A stretch of DNA of 64,000 bases from NCBI RefSeq assembly GCF_009932395.1, contig NZ_LSRS01000003.1, forward strand, positions 198,355-262,354, written 5' to 3'. The translations under genes and the position numbers were made by a program. The notes beneath the pieces were generated by a model. It searched no databases, was not told the origin of the DNA, and saw nothing but the letters and a program-made list of their open reading frames with translations. The DNA is from Sporotomaculum syntrophicum (GTDB taxonomy: Bacteria > Bacillota > Desulfotomaculia > Desulfotomaculales > Desulfallaceae). Positions 39,747-47,277 of the stretch are shown piece after piece (position 1 is the stretch's first letter; each line of letters begins with the position of its first letter).

Positions 39747-40193
39747 CTAGATATAATACATATAACTATTACCTGTTTTATGTTTTTGGGCTTCAGTTAC
39801 CAGATCATTCAACGTAACACTTCCCATTGCTTTTTTCAACGCCGTTTGCAGTTTATCAAAAGCCACCAACCGCATAGCTGCTTCGATTTCCGGAGCCTTT
39901 TTTGAAACAGTTTCTTCCGTTGGCTCAAAAAGCGTAAGTTCAGTGGCTGACAAAACGTCCAGCAGGGTTATTTCCCGGGGCATCCGGGCAAGTTGGTAGC
40001 CTCCCTGTGAGCCCTTGGTTGAGGTAACAATGCCTCCCCTTTTAAGCAGTGAAAAAACCTGTTCCAGGTATATTTTGGATATGCCAAGTTTTTCAGCAAT
40101 GCTAATTACCGTGATGTACTCTCCAGCCTGGTAATGCTCAGCCATACTAATCGTGGCCGCAAGAGCATAACGTCCTTTGGCCGATATTCTCAT
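39747..40193 (-). CDS. cymR: Rrf2 family regulator, CymR-like
   Basis: 148 residues from the ATG at 40193 (start MRISAKGRYAL, with GAGGG upstream); an ATG 15 bp earlier is less likely. The winged helix contains ISIAEKLGISKIYLEQVFSLLKRGGIV and TSTKGSQGGYQLAR. There is no cysteine, so it cannot hold an iron-sulfur cluster as IscR or NsrR do. It fits CymR, which represses sulfur genes in complex with CysK. It is divergent from cysK, which supports this. Confidence 0.85.
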   Translation of the reverse strand: MRISAKGRYALAATISMAEHYQAGEYITVISIAEKLGISKIYLEQVFSLLKRGGIVTSTKGSQGGYQLARMPREITLLDVLSATELTLFEPTEETVSKKAPEIEAAMRLVAFDKLQTALKKAMGSVTLNDLVTEAQKHKTGNSYMYYI

Positions 40194-40215
40194 GTTCCAT
40201 GCCCTCATTTCATAC

Positions 40216-40361
40216 CTCTAATATATGTATTAAATATATTTAAGAAGTTCGCCATTGTCAATAACTTTATACTATAGGCGATATTAACTTCCGAATATCT
40301 TTAAAAAACTATTGCAAAAATAGAAGTGTAGCTATAATATAATACATATATAACATATATG
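40216..40361. promoter_or_regulatory. Divergent cymR/cysK control region with AT palindromes
   Basis: CATATAT-AAC-ATATATG (40345-40361) is a perfect 7-bp inverted repeat just downstream of a TATAAT (from about 40333) before cysK. AATATAT-GTATTAA-ATATATT (about 40217-40237) lies before cymR. Both look like binding sites for the Rrf2 regulator, which would let it control itself and cysK. Confidence 0.55.
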
Positions 40362-40388
40362 AAATAATAATTATCAGGAGGTAATCTC

Positions 40389-41324
40389 ATGGCACAGATA
40401 TATAAAAGCTTAACCGATCTCATAGGGAATACTCCTCTACTGGAGCTAACCAACTACGAGAAAAAACATGCTCTGCAGGCTACAATTCTGGCCAAGCTGG
40501 AATATTTTAATCCTGCCGGCAGCGTTAAGGACAGAATCGCCAAGGCTATGATTGATGACGCGGAGACCAGGGGTTTATTAAAGCCAGGTTCGGTGATCAT
40601 TGAACCAACCAGTGGGAACACAGGCATCGGCCTGGCCTCAGTCGCAGCAGCCAGGGGCTACCGGGTTTTACTCACCATGCCCGACACTATGAGCGTTGAA
40701 CGCAGAAATCTGCTTAAAGCGTACGGAGCTGAGCTCGTCCTAACGGAGGGCGCTAAAGGCATGCAAGGCGCCATTGACATGGCTGACGAACTGGCGCGGA
40801 AAATCCCACAAGCCTTTATCCCCGGACAATTCGTCAACCCGGCCAATCCCAAGGTGCACCGGGAAACCACCGGGCCGGAAATCTGGGCAGCTACCGATGG
40901 TAAGGTTGATATTTTTGTCGCCGGTGTCGGCACCGGGGGCACGTTAACTGGAGTTGGTGAATTTTTAAAAGCCCTTAATCCCAATATTAAGGTGGTAGCG
41001 GTTGAGCCCTATGACTCCCCGGTATTGTCCGAAGGCCGGAGGGGGGCACACAAGATTCAGGGTATCGGAGCGGGCTTTGTTCCCGATGTTTTAAACACGT
41101 CAATTTATGATGAGATTATTCAGGTGCAAAGCGAAGACGCTTTTGCCACCGGCAAAGAGCTTTCCAAAACAGAAGGCCTGCTCGTCGGCATTTCATCAGG
41201 TGCCGCAACCTGGGCAGCGACCGAGCTGGCCAAAAGGCTTGAAAACGCGGGCAAGACCATTGTCGTACTCCTGCCGGACACAGGCGAAAGATATCTTTCC
41301 ACCCCTCTTTTTGAGGAAGAATAA
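40389..41324 (+). CDS. cysK: Cysteine synthase (O-acetylserine sulfhydrylase)
   Basis: 311 residues, PLP fold type II. The PLP lysine is in [14 protein letters not shown] (about 41). The phosphate loop region [12 protein letters not shown] and the substrate loop are conserved, and [16 protein letters not shown] follows. It makes cysteine from O-acetylserine and sulfide. Its divergence from a CymR-like gene suggests it is the partner of that regulator. A second cysK-type gene is at 57365. Ribosome site CAGGAGG. Confidence 0.95.
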   Translation: MAQIYKSLTDLIGNTPLLELTNYEKKHALQATILAKLEYFNPAGSVKDRIAKAMIDDAETRGLLKPGSVIIEPTSGNTGIGLASVAAARGYRVLLTMPDTMSVERRNLLKAYGAELVLTEGAKGMQGAIDMADELARKIPQAFIPGQFVNPANPKVHRETTGPEIWAATDGKVDIFVAGVGTGGTLTGVGEFLKALNPNIKVVAVEPYDSPVLSEGRRGAHKIQGIGAGFVPDVLNTSIYDEIIQVQSEDAFATGKELSKTEGLLVGISSGAATWAATELAKRLENAGKTIVVLLPDTGERYLSTPLFEEE

Positions 41325-41331
41325 CTTAAAT

Positions 41332-41379
41332 AACCTGACATCACAGAGTTAAGCCCCTGTTCGTGTCAGGTTGTTTTTA
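41332..41379 (+). terminator. Terminator after cysK
   Basis: AACCTGACA pairs with TGTCAGGTT around a 23-nt loop, followed by GTTTTTATTT. Confidence 0.75.
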
Positions 41380-41399
41380 TTTGGCCGTCAACTTATGTA

Positions 41400-41681
41400 T
41401 TAAATAAAATCAAACATGCCTTTAAGCACAATATAAATGGCAGGAATGTTAATTATTAGTCCTAACAAAAGCAAAAACCGGTTTTCTATCCACTTCCCTT
41501 TAAAGTCAGCAAAAAAATTTACAACGATACTTATAATAGCTCCACTTTTAAACAAGGTATAGTAGCTTTCTACTTCACCCCAGGGATAAAATAATAGAGA
41601 TATATATCCGACAAGGGGTATGATTAGAGCTAGCCATATACCAAGCAACATAACCAACTCAAATGGTTTGAACTTTTTCAT
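41400..41681 (-). CDS. Small membrane protein, unknown
   Basis: 93 residues with about three hydrophobic segments (LVMLLGIWLALIIPLVGYI, GAIISIVVNFFADF, FLLLLGLIINIPAIYIVL). I do not recognise a family. GGGAGGATTAGCTT before ATG is a good ribosome site, so it is probably expressed. It is the first intact gene downstream of the cobalamin riboswitch, but about 390 bp away and with gene debris between them. Confidence 0.7.
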   Translation of the reverse strand: MKKFKPFELVMLLGIWLALIIPLVGYISLLFYPWGEVESYYTLFKSGAIISIVVNFFADFKGKWIENRFLLLLGLIINIPAIYIVLKGMFDFI

Positions 41682-41990
41682 AAGCTAATCCTCCCAGCTT
41701 AATAAAGTCAGTTAGTAGATGAAAATATGGATTTTGTTGTAATCCTTGTCCTGCATTTGCAATCTCCTTATTTTAGATATTTGGGCAAGGACTACCTTTA
41801 TCTCTATTATAAGGGTTTTTTCTTTGTTAGAGAACAGGATAACTGCACTATTAATTGAATATGGCCTGTTCGGCTTTGGTCAATTGGTTGAGTCTGGCTG
41901 TTACCTTTTGCATAACCTCATCATCTAGATCCAATATTTTTTATTTAGCGTTCGATATTCATGCCAACGATTGCCTCCTTTGCATTAATA
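41682..41990 (-). pseudogene. Debris of a gene once controlled by the cobalamin riboswitch
   Basis: On the minus strand an AAAGGAGG (about 41975) lies after the riboswitch terminator. It leads only to TTG-GCA-stop or to a five-codon ATG frame (MNIER). A further open stretch (about 41945-41865) encodes LDLDDEVMQKVTARLNQ and LTKAEQAIFN before a stop and has no ribosome site. This pattern suggests a large deletion that kept the 5' signals and a C-terminal scrap. Confidence 0.45.
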
Positions 41991-42020
41991 TAAAAATCCG
42001 CATCCTAAAACAGGTGCGGA
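41990..42020 (-). terminator. Expression-platform terminator of the cobalamin riboswitch
   Basis: On the minus strand TCCGCA pairs with TGCGGA around a CCTGTTTTAGGA loop (which itself can close CCT/AGG), followed by TTTTTATAT. It is about 53 nt after the aptamer. Confidence 0.75.
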
Positions 42021-42072
42021 CTTTACCATCATCCTCACAACTACCGGTTATAACGCGAAGCCGGCATTGTAA

Positions 42073-42226
42073 TTTTACAGGCAGGTCTCCTGACTCAGGT
42101 TCATCGCATTTTTTGTCCCTTCCCCTAAATAAAGGTGGTATGACAATTGCTCCCCAATACAGTGGCGGGTCCGTCCGGGAATCTCACTCTGCTCCCTATT
42201 CTCCAACTTGGTTGGCACCTGTAAAA
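42073..42226 (-). promoter_or_regulatory. Cobalamin (AdoCbl) riboswitch
   Basis: On the minus strand the closing stem TTTTACAGG/CCTGTAAAA encloses the canonical blocks. GGTGCC is near the start, GGGAGCAGAGTGAGATTCCC follows, then the core ACCCGCCACTGTA, and GAGTCAGGAGACCTGCC near the end (B12 box). All consensus regions appear intact. It lies downstream of cobU and points to 41400-41990, where the only intact gene is a small membrane protein. Confidence 0.95.
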
Positions 42227-42310
42227 TAAAATATTTATTTGTTAACTGGTATAACCCTTTCATCATAACAAAAAAATATTATTTCATTCAAATTGTTTAG
42301 GGTCGCATGA

Positions 42311-42865
42311 TCAAATTCCCTTTGTTCCACTGCCTCCCGCCGGTGTTTTTAACTCCAGCGGCAAACCCGCCACAACAAATATAACCCGGTCGGAGAGCTC
42401 GGCAAGTAACTGGTTGACCCGTCCGGCTACATCTCGGTATACCCTGCCCAATTCATACTCGGGCACCAGACCACAGCCCACCTCATTGCTGACCATGATT
42501 AAATGCAGTTGTCTATTGCGCGCCACCTGCACTATTCCCCTGGCCTGGTCAATAATATAATCTTCTTTGGCATCATCCAGCAACAAATTAGACATCCAGA
42601 GAGTCAAACAATCTATCAGAACCACCGCCCCCCGGGGGAGCGTAAGCAATACGCCCGGCAACCGGTGGGTTTCCTCCACCGTACGCCATTTGTCCGGCCG
42701 GCGCAGGCGATGTTGTCTAACTCGCTCGGCCATCTCATCATCATGCACACCGGCGGTGGCTACGTAAACCACCGCCCCGTTAGCTGCCCCGGCCAGTTTC
42801 TCAGCCAAACTGCTTTTGCCGCTGCGGGCACCACCGATAATCAAAGTTATTTCTCCTTTGGCCAA
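42311..42865 (-). CDS. cobU: Adenosylcobinamide kinase / guanylyltransferase
   Basis: 184 residues. CobU phosphorylates adenosylcobinamide and adds GMP during nucleotide-loop assembly of B12. P-loop IIGGARSGKSSLAE at about 9-22; the His used for guanylylation lies in MAERVRQHRLRR (about 46-57). VLIDCLTLWMSNLL and NEVGCGLVPEYELGR-type blocks are typical. It stands alone; other cob genes are outside the window. The C-terminal GGSGTKGI is short and atypical. Confidence 0.94.
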   Translation of the reverse strand: MAKGEITLIIGGARSGKSSLAEKLAGAANGAVVYVATAGVHDDEMAERVRQHRLRRPDKWRTVEETHRLPGVLLTLPRGAVVLIDCLTLWMSNLLLDDAKEDYIIDQARGIVQVARNRQLHLIMVSNEVGCGLVPEYELGRVYRDVAGRVNQLLAELSDRVIFVVAGLPLELKTPAGGSGTKGI

Positions 42866-43078
42866 AATTGACCCACCTTCATTAAATTAGATTGTAAGGA
42901 CCAGGCAGTTTGTTCGGCGTTTCTTAAACTTGACACGAAAAACACTAAGCAATACAGTTCGCCAAATGTTCGGGCTAACCTTTATTTAAAGCCGGCCAGT
43001 TAACTTAATTACCAAATTGGCGTTTTAATGATAAACACCAGGTCTGCGTCATAAACATTTTCGGGATATGAACCGGCT

Positions 43079-43483
43079 TTAGCCCACCAATTTACCGAAA
43101 ATTAATTTTCTGGGAGATGCTTTTTTAGAAGGTTGTTCCAATCCCCAAAATCTGAAAGTAATTCTGGTTTTCCCACGGACCTGGTCTATTGTTTCTTTAT
43201 CAAGGAAATAATAATCAATGAATTCTTTAACAAAGTTGGGGCTCCTGTCCGTTTCTGCATTCCCCTCATGTACATAACCGTATTCGTCGCTACGCCACAG
43301 AAGATCTGGACCGGAGGTTGTCATCGCCTCAAAATAATTTCTGGTATTCCCGCGGGCCAGGTCAATCTTCTCGTTGTCGGGGAAATAAAAATCAATCAGT
43401 TCGTTAACCCAGTCGGGACTCTTGTCCGATGTCGTATTCCACTCATGCACATAGTCAAATTCGTCGCAACGGCATCTTTTCAT
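43079..43483 (-). CDS. Small protein made of two 47-residue repeats
   Basis: 134 residues with a strong AGGAGGAGG ribosome site. Residues 7-53 and 66-112 align without gaps and are about half identical (25 of 47 by eye): DE[FY].YVHE.N...D[KR]SP, then a helical EFID-like stretch with YF.D.E.ID, then RG.TR. Each unit is rich in aromatic and acidic residues. I do not recognise the family. An RCRC near the start adds two cysteines. The strong ribosome site and clean duplication argue that it is a real gene. Confidence 0.75.
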   Translation of the reverse strand: MKRCRCDEFDYVHEWNTTSDKSPDWVNELIDFYFPDNEKIDLARGNTRNYFEAMTTSGPDLLWRSDEYGYVHEGNAETDRSPNFVKEFIDYYFLDKETIDQVRGKTRITFRFWGLEQPSKKASPRKLIFGKLVG

Positions 43484-43520
43484 AATAAAGACCTCCTCCT
43501 ATAAATTATAATATTTAGTA

Positions 43521-43561
43521 AAAAAAAGAAAGCTGAGAAGAGTATCAACAGCTTTCTTTCA
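43521..43561 (-). terminator. Terminator overlapping the end of the 43545 frame
   Basis: On the minus strand AAAGAAAGCTG pairs with CAGCTTTCTTT (11 bp, perfect) and is followed by TTTTT. The hairpin contains the last codons of the upstream frame. Confidence 0.85.
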
Positions 43562-43928
43562 TAGAACCCTGTATGGCGCACGGATCGTTCAGGCTTTTTG
43601 CCTGATTACACAAAGTTATGCAGATGATTAAACTAATTAGAACATTCAATAATACCTTACCAATTCCTTCTTCTCTAAAACTAGAGTTCTTTTGATGATT
43701 GATTAAGTCTTTTAGGTCTAATATTTTACAGGGATTATACTCATCCAGGGGAGAAAAAACCCCTATTGCTCTCTTTGGTTTCAACTCTTTTTTATTATTT
43801 AACTTACTCTTGATATTTGCTGTCATGTTTTGATAAAAAAACTGTTGATGTTCCATCATAAATATCACCATATTTAAAATATGTACAATAGCATCTTCCA
43901 CTATTAATGACTTTATTGATGGCTGCAC
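43545..43928 (-). CDS. Hypothetical protein, possibly truncated
   Basis: 127 residues from a GTG without a ribosome site. Asn-, Lys- and Ile-rich, with one hydrophobic segment near the end (VLLNVLISLIICITLC). No family is recognised. Its 5' end lies inside a 12-bp palindrome (43919-43957), which suggests that the original start was lost to a rearrangement. A terminator covers its 3' end, so transcription here is plausible. Confidence 0.4.
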   Translation of the reverse strand: MQPSIKSLIVEDAIVHILNMVIFMMEHQQFFYQNMTANIKSKLNNKKELKPKRAIGVFSPLDEYNPCKILDLKDLINHQKNSSFREEGIGKVLLNVLISLIICITLCNQAKSLNDPCAIQGSMKESC

Positions 43929-43957
43929 AACGAACTATATACTCATTGTGCAGCCAT
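43919..43957. repeat. 12-bp inverted repeat between ADH and the hypothetical gene
   Basis: ATGGCTGCACAA (43919-43930) and TTGTGCAGCCAT (43946-43957) are exact inverses, spaced by 15 bp. TTTTCTC follows on the plus strand. It could be a terminator in the plus direction or the footprint of a small mobile element. Confidence 0.6.
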
Positions 43958-43978
43958 TTTCTCTAGCTTAAACTTTCC

Positions 43979-45034
43979 TTATCTCTGATAAGGAGTTATA
44001 ACCCATTTCAAGCAGTTATCCTTTTTATTGCCAAAGACATCATAACCGGTGACAATATCGTTTAAGGGAGCCCGATGGGTAAGCAGGAAGTCGGTGCTGA
44101 TTTTCCCTGCTTGAATTAGTTTAATCAATTCCGGAATCCGGTTGGCATTAACCAGACCCATACTGATCTTAATGTTCTTTATCCAAAGCCTGTTCATGGG
44201 AAGTTCCTGGGACTTTTCAAAAACGCCGATTAAGGAAACGTTACCACCAGGTCTTACAGCATCTAATGCTATCTCATAGGTAGCCTTAAAACCATTGGCC
44301 TCAATAGTTCTGTCAGCTCCTCTACCTCCGGTTAATTCCATGATTTGCTCAACGGGATCTCCGTTCAGGGGATTGACTGCAACATCAGCTATACCTTGAG
44401 CTAACGCGACATCCAACCTTTGCTGGTTGATATCAACAGCAATTATCTTGGAAGGCCCCCATAACCTAGCTGTTGTCATAGCGCACATACCTACAGGTCC
44501 GCAACCTATCACCGCTACAGTATCACCCGGTTCAATCGCGGCGTTTTCCGCACCGAAGTAGCCGGTTGATAGGATGTCACCAACGAGTAGTACATTTTCC
44601 TCTGTCAAGCCATCGGGTATTTCAAACAACCCCAAATTGGCATGGGGAACTCTAACATATTCTGCCTGGCAGCCGTCAATCATATAACCGAAAATCCAGC
44701 TGCCGGTGGTGCAATGAGAATAAATGCCACGCACGCAATAGAAGCACTCACCACACTGCGTAACACAGGAAACGGCAACTTTATCCCCTACTTTGGAGTT
44801 TCTGACGGCAGGTCCTATTTCGACAACTTCCCCCACAAACTCATGGCCAATTATTCTTCCGGGCTCAACTTCCGGCATACCGCCGTGCCAGATATGAATG
44901 TCTGTTCCACAAATGGTAGATGTAGTAACTTTAACAATGGCGTCATCCGGCTCAATAATTTTTGGTACCGGCACATCCTCCAAACCAATCTTTTCTGGTC
45001 CGCGATAAACCAAGGCCTTCATAGTTTCTAGCAT
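43979..45034 (-). CDS. Zinc-dependent alcohol dehydrogenase family protein
   Basis: 351 residues from the ATG at 45034 (GGGAGGAG upstream); a start 42 bp earlier lacks a ribosome site. Medium-chain dehydrogenase: catalytic zinc residues in TICGTDIHIWHGG and GHEFVGEVVEIG. The four-cysteine structural zinc site is only partly present: CGECFYC plus SHC gives the expected spacing. The NAD(P) loop is VIGCGPVGMCAM. It resembles secondary-alcohol or threonine dehydrogenases; the substrate is open. A 91-bp RNA-like element (45131-45221) stands in its leader. Confidence 0.92.
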   Translation of the reverse strand: MLETMKALVYRGPEKIGLEDVPVPKIIEPDDAIVKVTTSTICGTDIHIWHGGMPEVEPGRIIGHEFVGEVVEIGPAVRNSKVGDKVAVSCVTQCGECFYCVRGIYSHCTTGSWIFGYMIDGCQAEYVRVPHANLGLFEIPDGLTEENVLLVGDILSTGYFGAENAAIEPGDTVAVIGCGPVGMCAMTTARLWGPSKIIAVDINQQRLDVALAQGIADVAVNPLNGDPVEQIMELTGGRGADRTIEANGFKATYEIALDAVRPGGNVSLIGVFEKSQELPMNRLWIKNIKISMGLVNANRIPELIKLIQAGKISTDFLLTHRAPLNDIVTGYDVFGNKKDNCLKWVITPYQR

Positions 45035-45130
45035 ATTTGTTCTCCTCCCTATTTTTATGTTTATATTTATCTTCAAGGTTGTTTTCGTAATAATTATTTA
45101 AAAAACTATCCTCATTTTCTGAAAATATAA

Positions 45131-45221
45131 AAGACCAAGGTTATTAAGGAACAATCTACTAGAATTTCCTTAATAACCTTGGTCTTCCGCGAACCACCCG
45201 AAGGTATTTCGATAGCCTACC
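45131..45221 (-). promoter_or_regulatory. Candidate riboswitch/attenuator, copy A (before ADH)
   Basis: On the minus strand: GGTA...TACC hairpin, invariant TTCGGGT, then GGTTCGCGGAAGACC hairpin (45181-45221). The last bases, AAGACC, also begin a perfect 21-bp stem (45131-45151 with 45166-45186; 14-nt loop) followed by TTATATTTT. The two hairpins and the long stem cannot all form at once, as expected of a switch. It starts 38 bp after mpsC ends and 97 bp before the ADH ATG. I cannot match it to a known class. Confidence 0.7.
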
Positions 45222-45259
45222 AAGAATATTTACTATTCAATTAGCCAATGTGCCTGGGT

Positions 45260-45667
45260 TTAAGTAAAAGAACGATCAAAAATCAAAGTATTCATCCAAA
45301 AATCCTTGTCCGGTTCCATGCCGCCTATATTATGGATTACCTTGGCACCTAATTTTTCCTCAAAATATCTGATGTTGTCCTGAAAGTGCTGCAGCGCTAC
45401 GTGAGATCTTGCTGCTCTAATTGTTCTCCTTCCCGAGGGGGTCTGTGCAATAAACTTTTCCGGCTCCGTTAAAAAACCTTCCCCCCTTATAACCAGCATA
45501 TCTTCGCAAATAGTAACTTTGGTATAGTCAACGCCTTTACCTAATTTCTGTTTAAAATATTGCTCCATATGTAGCTTAAATTCATGCTGCAATTTTTTGC
45601 GTTGCTGCTCGCTCAATTTAGGTTTAGTTTTTTCCCTACTGAAAGCATTAATTAAGTTATCCCCCAC
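45260..45667 (-). CDS. MpsC/DUF2294 family protein
   Basis: 135 residues from a GTG with GGGGG at an 8-nt gap. Central VTICEDMLVIRGEGFLTEPEKFIAQ and the later FEEKLGAKVIHNIGGMEPDKD are typical of DUF2294 (PF10057). Staphylococcal MpsC belongs to a membrane-potential-generating system; the biochemical role is not known for this group. No MpsA/MpsB homologue is near. It lies in a probable two-gene unit with the ADH, both genes having the same leader element. Confidence 0.82.
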   Translation of the reverse strand: MGDNLINAFSREKTKPKLSEQQRKKLQHEFKLHMEQYFKQKLGKGVDYTKVTICEDMLVIRGEGFLTEPEKFIAQTPSGRRTIRAARSHVALQHFQDNIRYFEEKLGAKVIHNIGGMEPDKDFWMNTLIFDRSFT

Positions 45668-45720
45668 CTAATTCGCCCCCATAAATTACACTATTTAGGA
45701 TAAGACAAATAAATAAGAAC

Positions 45721-45805
45721 AATTTTGTTAAGGGATAATATGATTGCAGTTTCCCTAGAAAATTTGGTCTTCCACAGACCACCCGAAGGTAATCTTGTGA
45801 TTACC
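45721..45805 (-). promoter_or_regulatory. Candidate riboswitch/attenuator, copy B (before mpsC)
   Basis: On the minus strand: GGTAATC-ACAA-GATTACC hairpin (7 bp), invariant TTCGGGT, then GGTCT-GTGGA-AGACC hairpin (45766-45805). Next comes AATTTT..AGGGA pairing with TCCCT..AAAATT (45721-45764) and a T-rich tail. Order and core match copy A, while stem bases differ and remain paired, which is the mark of a conserved RNA. It starts about 30 nt after the promoter at 45837. Confidence 0.7.
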
Positions 45806-45836
45806 ATCAATTATTTGAAGCATTTTCTTTGCATAT

Positions 45837-45865
45837 ACAATAATATATTGTCGTTTATTTGTCAA
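45837..45865 (-). promoter_or_regulatory. Promoter of the mpsC-ADH unit
   Basis: On the minus strand a perfect TTGACA (45860-45865) and TATTGT (45837-45842) are 17 bp apart. Transcription would start just upstream of copy B of the leader element. Confidence 0.75.
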
Positions 45866-46366
45866 TACTGTCGAATGTTGCGTTAGTCAAAAAAATTGTA
45901 CAGTATTTCTGTAACAAACCCAGCTTTGAGTCTAAACGACTAATTACACCATAAATAGCTGTAACAGAGGGCTTGTTTTGTACCGGCTTAACCTTAGTAT
46001 GTTTTTCATATTCCGGATAAATCTGTGATAGTTATCTCGCAAACAGGAGGCTAAATATGGCTTCCTGTTTTTTTACTAGCATTGGATCATATCAATGCGG
46101 GCTCAACTCCACCGGGGCATAAAGATAATTCAAATCGCCGTGCAAAATCGTGCGCAGTTATGCACGCAAAAGTCTCACTGTCACAACTGTTGACAAAGTC
46201 TAACTGCTCAGCCTACAATAAAAAACAACCATACCAACTACTCTTTTGACAGACGGTTGAGAACCTGTCAAAGGTGATAATAATGCCAGCTCAGAGGAAG
46301 GGACAGCCGATACAAAACAGTTTTATATAATTCACATAATGATGCAAATTACTATCTTGTTGATTA
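45866..46366. other. Spacer with an orphan terminator
   Basis: About 500 bp with no protein gene that I can support. It contains a strong plus-strand terminator at 46041-46074. Some GTAACA repeats (CTGTAACAAACC, CTGTAACAGAGG) occur upstream of it. It is the 5' region of the QueG-like gene. Confidence 0.5.
46041..46074 (+). terminator. Strong terminator without an upstream gene
   Basis: AAACAGGAGGC pairs with GCTTCCTGTTT (11 bp, one G-T) and is followed by seven T. No plus-strand gene ends upstream (nearest are on the minus strand). It may end a small RNA or attenuate a transcript that leads to the gene at 46385. Confidence 0.8.
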
Positions 46367-46384
46367 ATGAAAGGAGATTACTTT

Positions 46385-47245
46385 TTGAAAACAGATAATG
46401 AGCTTAAAACTCTAATTAAGCAATTTGCTCAGGATGCAGGTGCAGATATTATCGGCTTTGCTCCAGTCGAGCGCTGGGATGAATATAACGAGGTTCCACC
46501 TGACTTTAGGCCTCAGTCCTTATGGGAACCAACCCGTTCCGTAATTGTAATAGGAGTTTCAATGCCTTTGCCCATCGTTGAAACAACTCCTTCATTCTTG
46601 CACAAGGAGACTTATGTTGCCGCGAACCGAACGCTGGATGACCTGGCCTTCAATCTGGTTCGTTTTCTGAATCGGCAGGGTCAAGCAGCTTACTTCTTTA
46701 CTAGAGATGGATTTGCCAGCCTCCGTCTCTTGAAGGACAGGCCCCGGGCGGCTTTTAGCCATGTTATGGCCGCAAAGTATGCGGGACTGGGAACAATTGG
46801 GCTTAATAATTGTCTCCTTACCCCTGAATTCGGACCCCGTGTGCGGTTCGTGTCTGTCTTCACTGCTGCCGTTTTAGAACCTGATCCTGTAATCGTAAAG
46901 GATTTATGTATTAAATGCGAGGCCTGTGTTAAATGTTGTCCGGTAAATGCCCTGACTTTACGTGAGGATCAAGTTAAGGGTGACTATGATGTAATGGCCT
47001 GCATAGACAGGCATATTGAACTAAACGTTGATAAGGTGTCTCCTTGTGGGATTTGCACAAAGGTTTGTCCCATCGGTAAAGATCGCAGCTTATACACACA
47101 GAAGGGCATCATGAAAAAATACCTGCAAGAGGATGAAGCCCTGTCTATCAACCCTGATGATCCGGTATACAAATCATGGACACATGTTCGCAACTACGGG
47201 AGTTGGAACAAGGACTACCCGCGCAACAGTAAACCCAACAAATAA
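46385..47245 (+). CDS. QueG-like double [4Fe-4S] protein
   Basis: 286 residues from a TTG at 46385 (AAAGGAG 8 nt upstream); the ATG at 46367 is itself part of that ribosome site. Two ferredoxin-type clusters are encoded: CIKCEACVKCCPVNAL at about 181 and CGICTKVCPIGKD at about 220. The N-terminal domain (IIGFAPVERWDEY, SVIVIGVSMPLPIVE) resembles the B12-binding part of epoxyqueuosine reductase and reductive dehalogenases. The missing HEAT-like QueG tail means it is probably not QueG itself. It is followed after 32 bp by a cupin gene. Confidence 0.82.
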   Translation: MKTDNELKTLIKQFAQDAGADIIGFAPVERWDEYNEVPPDFRPQSLWEPTRSVIVIGVSMPLPIVETTPSFLHKETYVAANRTLDDLAFNLVRFLNRQGQAAYFFTRDGFASLRLLKDRPRAAFSHVMAAKYAGLGTIGLNNCLLTPEFGPRVRFVSVFTAAVLEPDPVIVKDLCIKCEACVKCCPVNALTLREDQVKGDYDVMACIDRHIELNVDKVSPCGICTKVCPIGKDRSLYTQKGIMKKYLQEDEALSINPDDPVYKSWTHVRNYGSWNKDYPRNSKPNK

Positions 47246-47277
47246 TTAGTAAATATTGGGGGAGGATTTGATTAAAC

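Noticed and set aside
41332-41372. Shared AACCTGACA arms after cysK and in the opuA operator
   Set aside because: The cysK copy has a long loop and T tract and works as a terminator; the similarity covers only 8-9 bases and may be chance.
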